64,000 nt of DNA from Cytophagales bacterium (GTDB lineage Bacteria > Bacteroidota > Bacteroidia > Cytophagales > 172606-1). The DNA lies in assembly GCA_030446715.1 (NCBI GenBank), contig JAUJMU010000004.1, forward strand, positions 294,931 through 358,930, in the 5' to 3' direction. The notes beneath the pieces were generated by a model, which ran no database searches, was not told where the DNA came from, and saw only the letters and a program-made list of their open reading frames with translations. Positions 8,654-15,672 of this stretch are shown here, in pieces (positions within the stretch are counted from its first letter, which is position 1; each line of letters starts with the position of its first letter). Position numbers and translations under genes: made by a program.

Positions 8654-8971
8654 ATGCTGATCCTGCACGTTCCTTTTCTGCCCGCCCGGGGGATGGCCTT
8701 GTTTCCATTTATACTGGTCAAGTATCAGAACGACTGCCGGGATGAGTGCCTGCTCAGGCACGAGAAGATTCACCTGCGGCAACAGGCTGAACTGCTGATA
8801 TTGCCATTTTACGTCTGGTATCTGCTGGAGTACCTGTGGCACCGGCTCCGCGGGCTGGGCCACCACAGTGCTTACCTGCGCATCAGCTTTGAGCGGGAGG
8901 CCTACAAACATGAATACGATCCGCGGTACCTGGCCCGCAGGAGATGGGGCAGTTTTTTGAAATATCTGTAA
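8654..8971 (+). CDS. Small HEXXH-motif protein of unknown function
   Basis: A ~105-residue protein with the segment LLRHEKIHLRQQAELLILPFYVWYLLEYLWHR (cited in part: RHEKIHLRQQ), in which HEKIH fits the HEXXH zinc-peptidase pattern. A hydrophobic helix follows immediately. A later SFEREAYKHE supplies a Glu that could be a third metal ligand, as in gluzincins. Similar short proteins occur in Bacteroidota, but I know of no experimental function. A TTG three bases upstream (8651) is an alternative start. No signal peptide is evident. It is convergent with the protease gene; a hairpin at 9080-9104 separates them. Confidence 0.65.
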   Translation: MLILHVPFLPARGMALFPFILVKYQNDCRDECLLRHEKIHLRQQAELLILPFYVWYLLEYLWHRLRGLGHHSAYLRISFEREAYKHEYDPRYLARRRWGSFLKYL

Positions 8972-9079
8972 CCGAATCGGGTTATCGGGTGTTTGGCTGT
9001 CAGCCAGCTGCCGTAAGCCCGTATATCCTGTGGGTACCTGAAAACTGCTTTATCATTCAGGTTAGCCTTTATAAAAGAT

Positions 9080-9104
9080 AAAGCCTGGTTTGCAGCCAGG
9101 CTTT
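9080..9104 (-). terminator. Terminator-like hairpin after the anti-sigma/protease gene
   Basis: AAAGCCTGG (9080-9088) pairs exactly with CCAGGCTTT (9096-9104) around a 7-nt loop. On the minus strand it is followed by a T-rich stretch (ATCTTTTAT). It therefore best fits termination of the sigma/anti-sigma transcript, whose last stop is at 9130. Confidence 0.7.
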
Positions 9105-9129
9105 CCAGTACGGGAAGAAAATTATACGG

Positions 9130-10248
9130 CTAAACGCCGGATTTGTATACTCTTACGTTGAATACAACCCCCTGCAACTTCTTGATCTGGTCACGCCGGT
9201 TAAGCTCTCTGACGTAGTTTTTTCTGGGAAGCATCACCGGAGCCGGCAAAGAGTCGGGTGCAATCTCCTCAATCATCCTCATCAGATACTTGGCCTTCAC
9301 CGCGAAGGCAGTTCCCTCGGCTGCCGTATTCTTGCCGCTGATCACCCCGATCAGATTCCCTGATTCATCCAGCAGCGGGCCACCACTGTTGCCTGGGTTG
9401 ACAGGAATGGAAATCCGGTAGGCGGAGGTATCCCCGTCGAAGCCGCGGTGCGAGCTGATGGAACCATCATTGTACACAAGGTCATCCCCCGGGTAACCCA
9501 GCGTATACACGGGCTCCGCAAGGTCGGCCTCTTTGGTGCTCAGGGCAAATGGCAGCCGTCTGAGCGGCGTGAAACTTCTGTCTTCTATCTTCAGCAGCGC
9601 AAGATCTGCTCCCGGCTCCCGGTGAATCACTTTCACTTTATACCGGTATATACTATCCTGCACGGATTCGATGTACACCGAGTCCGCATCCTTTACGACG
9701 TGGTAGTTGGTGATGATGTAGCCGTTGGGAGAAATCATAAAACCGGTGGCACTGTAGCGGGCAGACCGCATCTCCGGCGCGACCCTGGTGGAAGCCGCAC
9801 TGGAAATTGCCTTGCTGGTTGCCCTCTTAAAGCTGTCAATTTCCCGTTTCAGCTGCCGGTAGTAGGTCGTCTGGCGGTTGTCCAGCGACCGGAGATGGTT
9901 GATTGTCAGAACTGTACTGAGCACAGTGATGAGTGCTACCGATGCAGCTACGGCCATGGTCGGCAGGTATTTTTTCCAGAACACGCGGAGGCTGTACCGG
10001 TCTACTTTGAAGGTAGCCGGCATTTCTACCGCTTCCATTTCGGCGTGGAAAACATCCATTCTGTTCTTCAGCTTCGTTCTGCTGCTGTAAATCCGCAGGC
10101 TGTCGTCCAGCAGGCGCTGCCGGCTGACTTCTTCAGCCAGTCCACCGTCACTGTCCATGGCAAGCTCAAAGGCAATTCTTTCGGACGCAGACAGCCGGCC
10201 GGAAAGGTAATTTTCGATTTGCTCGTATGCCGATGTGTTCGTGTTCAT
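9130..10248 (-). CDS. Membrane anti-sigma-like domain fused to trypsin-like (HtrA-type) serine protease
   Basis: A 372-residue single-pass membrane protein. Residues 1-85 (EQIENYLSGRLSASERIAFE...) resemble the cytoplasmic N-terminal helices of Bacteroidota anti-sigma factors but lack the zinc-binding His/Cys set. Residues ~94-116 form one membrane helix. Residues ~118-150 are a charged, helical linker. Residues ~165-325 are a trypsin-like domain with His183 (TNYHVV), Asp215 (GADLALLK) and Ser288 (NPGNSGGPL), so the catalytic triad is complete. No PDZ domain follows. The gene starts 10 nt after the ECF sigma stop, so the two are co-transcribed. Inferred role: hold the sigma factor at the membrane and release it by periplasm-triggered proteolysis, or act as its effector. 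The fusion, rather than separate proteins, is the unusual point. Confidence 0.85.
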   Translation of the reverse strand: MNTNTSAYEQIENYLSGRLSASERIAFELAMDSDGGLAEEVSRQRLLDDSLRIYSSRTKLKNRMDVFHAEMEAVEMPATFKVDRYSLRVFWKKYLPTMAVAASVALITVLSTVLTINHLRSLDNRQTTYYRQLKREIDSFKRATSKAISSAASTRVAPEMRSARYSATGFMISPNGYIITNYHVVKDADSVYIESVQDSIYRYKVKVIHREPGADLALLKIEDRSFTPLRRLPFALSTKEADLAEPVYTLGYPGDDLVYNDGSISSHRGFDGDTSAYRISIPVNPGNSGGPLLDESGNLIGVISGKNTAAEGTAFAVKAKYLMRMIEEIAPDSLPAPVMLPRKNYVRELNRRDQIKKLQGVVFNVRVYKSGV

Positions 10249-10258
10249 ATGCTGTTGA

Positions 10259-10828
10259 TTAGCTTCCCCGGTACTGGCTGAAGAATATCTTCTTCAGCCG
10301 CATTAAGCACTTATACTTTTGATTCTTGGCATTGTCGACATTGGTGTAGCCCATCTTATCCGTGATCTGCTGCATGGTAAAATCATGGATAAAAAAGTCT
10401 TCCAGTATAGTCCGGCAAGGCTCCCCCAGTTCATCCATGGCTACCTTCATGGTCTTGAACTGCTCGTCTTTATCTTCTGCTTCCGAATCGTCCCTGGTAA
10501 AGGGAATAAAGGATTCAAAATCTTCTATCCGACCTACAAACCGGCTCTTTTGGGCCAGTTTTTTCAGCCATAGGCGCCGGCAAACCGAATAAATATAGGT
10601 TTTTACCTTGCAAGTGAGCTCAAAGTGCTCTTCCTGAGTATGTTCATAGAGTACAATAATGGCTTCCTGATAGATGTCTTTCGCCTCCTGCTCCGTTCCA
10701 CTGTTCTGGGTGATAAAATGGATTACCATCGGGAAATACATTTTATAGAGTGAACCCAGCGCTTGCTGGTCACCACGCTGTATCGCCGACAGTAATTCAC
10801 CTTCTGTATGAAACGCTACCTTATTCAT
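10259..10828 (-). CDS. ECF-type RNA polymerase sigma factor
   Basis: A 189-residue sigma-70 family protein of the extracytoplasmic-function class. The sigma-2 region spans about residues 20-95 (GSLYKMYFPMVIHFI...EAKDIYQEAIIVLYE, with the DIYQE polymerase-binding signature). The sigma-4 region spans about 130-185 (LGEPCRTILEDFFIHDFTMQQITDKMGY, then DNAKNQKYKCLMRLK, the helix-turn-helix). There is no sigma-3 domain. It is co-transcribed with the anti-sigma/protease gene. A GGTTACC-N14-GTATTA element lies 15-41 nt upstream of the start, very like the element before the small lipoproteins on the other strand. This suggests positive autoregulation. Confidence 0.95.
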   Translation of the reverse strand: MNKVAFHTEGELLSAIQRGDQQALGSLYKMYFPMVIHFITQNSGTEQEAKDIYQEAIIVLYEHTQEEHFELTCKVKTYIYSVCRRLWLKKLAQKSRFVGRIEDFESFIPFTRDDSEAEDKDEQFKTMKVAMDELGEPCRTILEDFFIHDFTMQQITDKMGYTNVDNAKNQKYKCLMRLKKIFFSQYRGS

Positions 10829-10842
10829 TCAAGAATTTGTTT

Positions 10843-10869
10843 TAATACCTGTAATGGTGACAGGTAACC
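10843..10869 (-). promoter_or_regulatory. Putative ECF-sigma promoter for the sigma/anti-sigma operon
   Basis: On the minus strand GGTTACC (10869-10863) is followed after exactly 14 nt by GTATTA (10848-10843). The same spacing and boxes occur at 11231-11257 and 11578-11604. A start site about 7 nt downstream would leave a leader of roughly 9 nt before the sigma ATG at 10828. Confidence 0.6.
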
Positions 10870-10963
10870 TGATACTGCCCGAAATTTAATTCATAAATAT
10901 ACGTGTAACCATTTGAATCAGCGTCCGTTACTAATCAACTGAAACCAAACTACTTATAAAGTC

Positions 10964-11174
10964 ATGAAAAAAAATGGCAGCTGTTTGTGCCGTAGTTCTC
11001 GGGACTTACGCATTCAGTGCCTGTGACAATAAAACTGAAAACAGCGACGAAACAGTGGTTGACCGGGATGTGGTAGTTGAATCTGACACTACCGTCCGGG
11101 AGACTGTCATTGAAACCGATACCTCTGTCAGAACCCGTGAGGGCGGATCTGGAACTGATACAATCCGCAGGTAA
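10964..11174 (+). CDS. Small lipoprotein, copy 1 of tandem set (frameshifted in poly-A)
   Basis: Encodes a small Asp/Thr/Val-rich lipoprotein nearly identical to the next gene: SACDNKTE lipobox region, then DETVVDRDVVVESDTT and RETVIETDTS. Directly after the ATG at 10964 there are eight A residues where seven would give MKKMAAVCAVVLGTYAFSAC. As written the signal peptide is out of frame, and only an ATG at 10974 opens the mature part. Either one A is a sequencing error or the tract is a phase-variable switch. The function is unknown. Position next to the ECF sigma gene and similarity to copy 2 suggest an envelope-stress product. Only a degenerate sigma motif (TGTAACC near 10904) lies upstream. 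Confidence 0.7.
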
Positions 11175-11194
11175 ATAATACAAGATTTGGAATT

Positions 11195-11220
11195 GAAAGC
11201 CCTCTTTGGGGGCTTTTTTT
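11195..11220 (+). terminator. Intrinsic terminator after lipoprotein copy 1
   Basis: GAAAGCCC pairs with GGGGGCTTTT around TCTTT and is followed by a run of T residues ending at 11220. It separates copy 1 from copy 2, so the two are independently transcribed. Confidence 0.8.
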
Positions 11221-11230
11221 ATTTTGAGTG

Positions 11231-11257
11231 GGTTACCTTTTTAATTTGAAAGTATAC
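11231..11257 (+). promoter_or_regulatory. Putative ECF-sigma promoter for lipoprotein copy 2
   Basis: GGTTACC (11231-11237), 14-nt spacer, GTATAC (11252-11257). It lies 34 nt before the ATG at 11292 and directly after the upstream terminator. Boxes and spacing agree with the sites at 10843-10869 (minus) and 11578-11604 (plus). Confidence 0.65.
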
Positions 11258-11291
11258 AGGAAGAATTTTAACCTTAAACCTTTACAACGAT

Positions 11292-11501
11292 ATGAAGAAA
11301 CTTCTTTTTATGGGTGCCTTAGTTCTGGGAACTTACGCATTCAGTGCCTGTGACAATAATAAAACTGAAAACGACGAAACAGTGGTTGACCGGGATGTGG
11401 TAGTTGAATCTGACACTACCGTCCGGGAGACCGTCATTGAAACCGATACCTCTGTCAGAACCCGTGAGGCCGGTTCCGGAACCGATACAATCCGTCGCTA
11501 A
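11292..11501 (+). CDS. Small lipoprotein, copy 2 of tandem set
   Basis: A 69-residue lipoprotein: MKKLLFMGALVLGTYAFSAC is a complete signal peptide with lipobox FSAC and the lipidated Cys at residue 20. The mature part has repeated Asp/Thr/Val motifs (DETVVDRDVVVESDTT, RETVIETDTS) and ends in GTDTIRR. It is almost identical to copy 1 over the mature part, so the pair arose by recent tandem duplication. It has its own putative sigma promoter and its own terminator. No known domain is recognised. An acidic, extended lipoprotein next to an ECF sigma gene may be an envelope-stress regulon member (inference). Confidence 0.85.
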   Translation: MKKLLFMGALVLGTYAFSACDNNKTENDETVVDRDVVVESDTTVRETVIETDTSVRTREAGSGTDTIRR

Positions 11502-11527
11502 ACCAGCCTCATTGAATAGTTATACAA

Positions 11528-11555
11528 CTGCCCGGAATCCGGGCAGTTTTTTTTT
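11528..11555 (+). terminator. Intrinsic terminator after lipoprotein copy 2
   Basis: CTGCCCGG (11528-11535) pairs perfectly with CCGGGCAG (11539-11546) around AAT and is followed by nine T residues. This is a textbook rho-independent terminator. Confidence 0.92.
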
Positions 11556-11577
11556 GAAATATTTTGTCCTCTCCCTG

Positions 11578-11604
11578 GGTTACCTGTAAAAATTCAGGGT
11601 ATTG
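11578..11604 (+). promoter_or_regulatory. Putative ECF-sigma promoter for lipoprotein 3
   Basis: GGTTACC (11578-11584), 14-nt spacer, GTATTG (11599-11604), 34 nt before the ATG at 11639. The distance to the start codon equals that of the copy 2 promoter, strengthening the case that the motif is functional. Confidence 0.65.
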
Positions 11605-11638
11605 AACCCGGATTTCAACTTAAACCCAAAAAATTCAG

Positions 11639-11821
11639 ATGAAAAAAGTACTATTCGCCGGTCTGATCCTTATGGGAACTTTCCTATTCGCTGCCTGCGA
11701 CAACAAAACCGAAACCAGCGATGCTGAAGTGACCACAGATACAACCACCGTAATGGAGACTGAGTCGGCTCCTATGGTAGCTGATACCACTGCTGATACT
11801 ACTGGCTCTGCAGCTCAGTAA
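11639..11821 (+). CDS. Small lipoprotein 3, divergent member of the tandem set
   Basis: A 60-residue lipoprotein with signal peptide MKKVLFAGLILMGTFLFAAC, lipobox FAAC, and an acidic, Thr/Ala-rich mature tail (TETSDAEVTTDTTTVMET...). The N-terminal third is clearly related to copies 1 and 2, while the tail has diverged. It carries its own motif upstream. It ends 17 nt before the convergent SRAP gene. The function is unknown. Confidence 0.82.
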   Translation: MKKVLFAGLILMGTFLFAACDNKTETSDAEVTTDTTTVMETESAPMVADTTADTTGSAAQ

Positions 11822-11837
11822 TCTGATCTTTCCTTTT

Positions 11838-12527
11838 TTATTCAAACAAAAAATAATTACCAAACTGATCGGCTGGCTGCACCGGCTGGATAATGGAAGC
11901 GGAATTGTTGTCCCTGTCGTTCACCAGCGGCGAAACCGGAAAAATTTTTACGCCATCTGCCGGAAGCATCAAACTGCGTAAACCTGGCAGGTTGATGCCC
12001 TGCGTCAGCCATCCCTTTTCCTCTTCAAGCGGCAGGATCAGCGGCATTGAAGTCTGGTACGGCCTGATCAGAGAGCTGCTCCCGGTTGTGAGCACCGCAA
12101 AAGAAATGGTACCCGAATTCTCTTCCTGAGTCTCCACGGCCCAGACACCGGCAATGGCAAACGGGAGATTCCACTTGAGCGTAACCCGGTACGGAATACG
12201 GCTGCGCTTTGATACATGCCGCCAGAGATAAAAGCCATCCGCCGGAATCAGGCAGCGCTGAGCGAACAGGTATCCGGTAGTTTCCTGGTCTTTCAGCTTA
12301 TTGATGTCAATCGTTGTTACGGGCCTGCCAAAGCGACCGGTAATGTTTGCCGAGTGCCCGATTCCCCACCTGGCTGGCTGGAGTACATCAGGTGCACTGT
12401 CGCGGATGGTGAGGGCCTGCCTGCCGGGTGCAATGTTGTACTGCGCTTCCAGTGGCCCCGGCACCCTGACGCCGAACCGCCGGACTGTTTTGTCCCCTGG
12501 CAATGCAAATGAGAAGCGTTCGCACAT
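11838..12527 (-). CDS. Divergent SRAP-domain protein (HMCES/YedK family)
   Basis: SRAP proteins use the N-terminal Cys2 to form a covalent, protective crosslink with abasic sites in single-stranded DNA. The start at 12527 gives MCERFSF, so Cys2 is exposed after Met removal; an upstream ATG at 12611 would bury it and is rejected. YNIAPGR and RCLIPADGFY are clear family motifs, and the Asn of the IN-type motif is kept (DIN, about residue 76). However, the catalytic Glu of the usual GF(Y/F)EW motif is Leu101 here (GFYLW). The His of the usual IHxRMP motif is absent (YQTSMPLIL). Two of four active-site positions are therefore altered. It may be a structural or non-canonical paralogue. At 230 residues, length is normal. 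Confidence 0.85.
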   Translation of the reverse strand: MCERFSFALPGDKTVRRFGVRVPGPLEAQYNIAPGRQALTIRDSAPDVLQPARWGIGHSANITGRFGRPVTTIDINKLKDQETTGYLFAQRCLIPADGFYLWRHVSKRSRIPYRVTLKWNLPFAIAGVWAVETQEENSGTISFAVLTTGSSSLIRPYQTSMPLILPLEEEKGWLTQGINLPGLRSLMLPADGVKIFPVSPLVNDRDNNSASIIQPVQPADQFGNYFLFE

Positions 12528-12657
12528 ACAATGAATGGACGCATGACCAACGCCCCGTAATCTCCCCGGCAAAGATACCAAAGTGGTTTCATCCCGTAAC
12601 ACTTCCGGCATTTACCGGCGGGAGAAAATGCAATGGGGACTAAAACCGCTGATCAGG

Positions 12658-13020
12658 TCAGGCCTGTTCCGGCCGGCTCCGGCGGGATGTGCCCTTCAAC
12701 ATGAAAAAGTATGTTACCGGCAGACTGACGGCAGACAAGGTGACCAGCACCGCAATAATTCTGGTCAATATACCGCCCCCACTTCCGGTGCGGACCTGAT
12801 GTACGGCCCGCCGGCTCTTCATTCCTCTGCTGACGGTTTCGTAAGACCGGCCTTTATCATTTCTCCGGTGTATGGATCAAAATAGAACCAGCTGACTACA
12901 CTGGAGATGATGAACGCCCGAAAATCTTCACTTCCTGCAGGTACTGAACAGTTTCGTTCATCTGAAATGCAGCTTCCCCGTTTACCCCCTGTTACTACCG
13001 TCTGCCGGATTGAGAATAGC
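12658..13020 (-). pseudogene. Remnant of a PepSY-type transmembrane protein
   Basis: Minus-strand fragments read FYFDPYTGEM and, in a shifted frame, ILTRIIAVLVTLSAVSLPVTYFFML. Together these match the end of PepSY-associated TM proteins, which have a DPYTG motif followed by a final membrane helix with SLPVTG. Frames change at least twice and stops interrupt it. The 5' part appears to be cut off or displaced by the IS982-type element at 13044. Intact family members often accompany TonB siderophore receptors, none of which is seen here. Confidence 0.55.
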
Positions 13021-13043
13021 CACCAAAGTAGTTGTTACTATTT

Positions 13044-14052
13044 AACGTGAGTTATCGAGGTAATTAATTGATAGAGAAACACTTAAAGTTGTAAGAAGTC
13101 CAACACAGTTGCACAAAGAGTAGTTTAAGGAATTGTCACAAACCAAGAAACTACTACAATGAGAACCATACTGGACAGCTTAAAGTTAGTTGAAATCTTC
13201 ATTGCCTGCGATGACTTTTGTAAACAATTCGAGCAGTACTCTATGCAAGAGAACGATGAGCCGCCGAAACAAAGACAGATGAGCGATAGTGAAATGATGA
13301 GCATCCTGATCTTTTACCATCATTCGGGCTTCAACTTCAAGTACTACTATGAACAGATCATTTTAAGAGCCATGCGCAGCTATTGAAAACCCTTATGCCT
13401 ATGCGGCTTTTGTGGCTCAGATACCAAGAGTCAACTTTGTCTTGTTTGCTTTCCTTTCGGCTTGTCGTTTAGCTGCCACTACGGAGGCCAATTACGTTGA
13501 TTCTACCCCCTGGTAGTGGCCCACAACCGCAGAAAACAGAGCAACAAGACCCCGCCAGAACCGGTAAAACCTCTACTGGCTGGTTCTTTGGCTTCAAACT
13601 TCAGCGGTCATTAACCAAAAAGGGCAATTAGTCGTCTTCCGCATCACTACGGCTAATGTAGCCGATAACAACCATGATCTGCTCGAAAAGCTTACTCAAA
13701 AACTCAAAGGCTTTCTCTACGGAGACAAAGGGTATCTGACCGGGTCGCCAGACTCAGGGAAAGAGGAGGAAATCGTAACCAAATACCGAAAACAATGGGA
13801 CTGCAAGCAATCACTTACAAGAAAAACTACTATCTCTCCCATCGCGGACTGATTGAAACCGTATTTGACTGTCTCAAAAACCTCTGCGACCTGGATCACT
13901 CCCGGCACCGGAGCCCTTGAACTTTTTATTCTGGTCGGCGCTTATTGCCTATACCTTCTTTGATCAGACCCTTCCATTACCCCTTTCAAAGAACGTATTG
14001 CCCAATCCTGCGAAATTGTAGTTATCTAAGAACCTACTATATAACTCACGTT
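13044..14052 (+). mobile_element. Degenerate IS982-family insertion sequence with terminal repeats and 4-bp target duplication
   Basis: The element is 1009 bp. Its ends are inverted copies of AACGTGAGTTAT (13044-13055 and 14041-14052), flanked on both sides by ATTT (13040-13043, 14053-14056), which fits a 4-bp target-site duplication. The transposase begins at 13159 (MRTILDSLKLVEIFIACDDF) and runs 76 residues to a stop. Later pieces in other frames (VDSTPW, KGFLYGDKGYL, SHRGLIETVFDCLKNLCDLDHSRHRSP) are IS982 transposase motifs, including the end of the catalytic domain. At least four frame breaks show the transposase is dead as written. The clean ends suggest insertion was not ancient, or that some breaks are sequence errors. 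Confidence 0.82.
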
Positions 14053-14056
14053 ATTT

Positions 14057-14654
14057 AAACCGGCAGATTCTGGTTTGAAAAACCGTTCATAACAGAGACT
14101 GCGCCATGCGTGGTTCCCTCCGGTTGGATACTTCCCGCCGGTACGGGTTTATTAAACCCTGCCAGCCAGAATGCTGCTTTCCGTGTGCCCACAGGCAGGC
14201 GCAAGGTCAGGAAAAGAGGCGCGAAATGGAGATGAACCAGCCTTATAGATGAAGTAAGTGGATGTTGACATTTATTCGGTTTTCAAAATAGCTTCAACAA
14301 AGCTTATCTCTTGTTTACAGCAATTTCATATTACCCAATCTTCTTCAGAGCCGCTGGTATAAAAACAGAAAGCTTACCTAGTGGTAAGCCTTCTGTAGTT
14401 AAACAACCCCTGATTGTGATGAGATACTTTTACCAGATCTTTGAAAAGCAAAAGTCATTTTTCAGCTGTAAATGCCATTGTAAGGTATACAGGTAACTCG
14501 TAAGAAATCGTGTATTCGACAAATCTTCCTGCCGGTACTACCAATGGCATTCTGCCAGTGTCTAACCAAACTCACAGGGGAGTAAAAAAAGAATTTAAAA
14601 AAGAGGAGGATACAAACCACTTTGCGCCAGGGCTGGTGGAAAGTGACTATGCTG
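14057..14654. other. Gene-poor stretch right of the IS element
   Basis: About 600 nt without a convincing coding region on either strand. The part next to the IS can be joined in frame to the PepSY-remnant side if the IS and one ATTT are removed. It is therefore probably the other half of the interrupted locus, but it is too degraded to assign. Confidence 0.4.
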
Positions 14655-15209
14655 CTACCACCCGATGCGGTTGAACGCTCCTGTGATCCGTACGGACTTT
14701 TCAGGGTTTCCGGCATGAGCAAAAAACCGGCCGCTCAGAAATCTTTCTACCAGGTTATATTCTGTAACCTGAAGCATACCGGGCTTAGGCTGGCAACCGG
14801 TTGTGGCTAGAAAATCGAGGGCATTCCGGCTGCCGCCAGGGAGGTACAAAAGAGCATTCTCTTTTCCGGAAGCTTTCATCCGGCGCAGATCAGGTGCAAA
14901 AAAATAAGTGGAGTCGACTTCCCGGTTCAGCGTAAGCTCAATATTCAAGGCAGAGTTATCCTCGTGACACAGAGAATAAACAGAACACCGGGCACCTTCC
15001 ATACAGACTTTTACCGTGGTAGCTTTCCAAAGTAAACCATCAATATCCGCCATCATTTCACCGGCAAGTGCAGGCAAAGAAAAGGAATCCAATTGCCCAC
15101 TTTCCTTTTTAAGGAAGCTGAATGCGTTGGCAAGAGGGGTAAAAAGGTGAAACAATCCCATGGAATAACTAGCAGACATAGCCTGGCCTGAAGGTAGAAT
15201 AAACGGCAA
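14655..15209 (-). CDS. Hypothetical beta-rich protein, resembling DUF6252-type lipoproteins
   Basis: A 184-residue reading frame. From about residue 48 it has the pattern of small Bacteroidota exported beta-sandwich proteins: GEMMADIDGLLWKATTVKV, then alternating hydrophobic strands, and near the end GMLQVTEYNLVERFLSGRF followed by SVRITGAFNRI. The first ~45 residues are unusual and no lipobox is seen, so the true 5' end may be frame-disturbed or the start wrong. It is followed upstream by a small minus-strand gene (15230). The function is unknown. Family resemblance is by motif spacing only. Confidence 0.5.
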   Translation of the reverse strand: MPFILPSGQAMSASYSMGLFHLFTPLANAFSFLKKESGQLDSFSLPALAGEMMADIDGLLWKATTVKVCMEGARCSVYSLCHEDNSALNIELTLNREVDSTYFFAPDLRRMKASGKENALLYLPGGSRNALDFLATTGCQPKPGMLQVTEYNLVERFLSGRFFAHAGNPEKSVRITGAFNRIGW

Positions 15210-15229
15210 AATGAAAGACAGGGTAAAAT

Positions 15230-15445
15230 TTATTGTGCGGACGATCCGGACTCAGGTTCTGTAATGGATATTACCTCCCATTCCGAATGAAAATCGTTCC
15301 AGTCCCGATAAACTACCTGCTTGCCACCAGCCTCCAGTACGATAAAGCCAGATTCAGCCTCAGTGCTATACACCAGGGAGTACTTCTTCCCGCTCTGGAA
15401 GCCCTTCCGTCCATCTGGTCCACGGTATATTAAATCTGCTTTCAT
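15230..15445 (-). CDS. Small hypothetical protein (71 aa)
   Basis: A 71-residue protein beginning MKADLIYRGPDGRKGFQSGKKYSLVY and continuing with alternating strands (GFIVLEAGGKQVVYRDWNDFHSEWEVI). The pattern suggests a small beta-barrel such as an SH3-like or immunity-like fold. It is upstream of and on the same strand as the DUF6252-like gene, 20 nt apart. No family or partner is recognised. Confidence 0.55.
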   Translation of the reverse strand: MKADLIYRGPDGRKGFQSGKKYSLVYSTEAESGFIVLEAGGKQVVYRDWNDFHSEWEVISITEPESGSSAQ

Positions 15446-15672
15446 GCAATTTCTGTGGTAGTTAAAGTGACAGGATCAGAAAGATAAAAAAAAATGTAGT
15501 CCTTATTATACAAAAAATATAAATAATTCTACAGATTTCTAACCGGCTATTTGATAGCCATCTACTTTCCGGAGGGAGTTTCCGTGGCAGAATTAAAAAA
15601 TCTCTCCCTGCGGGTGAGCAGAATACAGGCAAAAAATTTGCGTCTCGGTAAATAAATACGGCCCCTGCCAAC

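Noticed and set aside
14462-14722. 86-residue minus-strand frame next to the DUF6252-like gene
   Set aside because: Composition is not protein-like, it has no motif, and it overlaps the better-supported frame at 14655-15209.
14751-14771. CAGGTTA-N7-TAACCTG dyad resembling the ECF motif
   Set aside because: It lies inside the DUF6252-like coding frame, lacks the 14-nt spaced GTAT box, and is probably coincidental.
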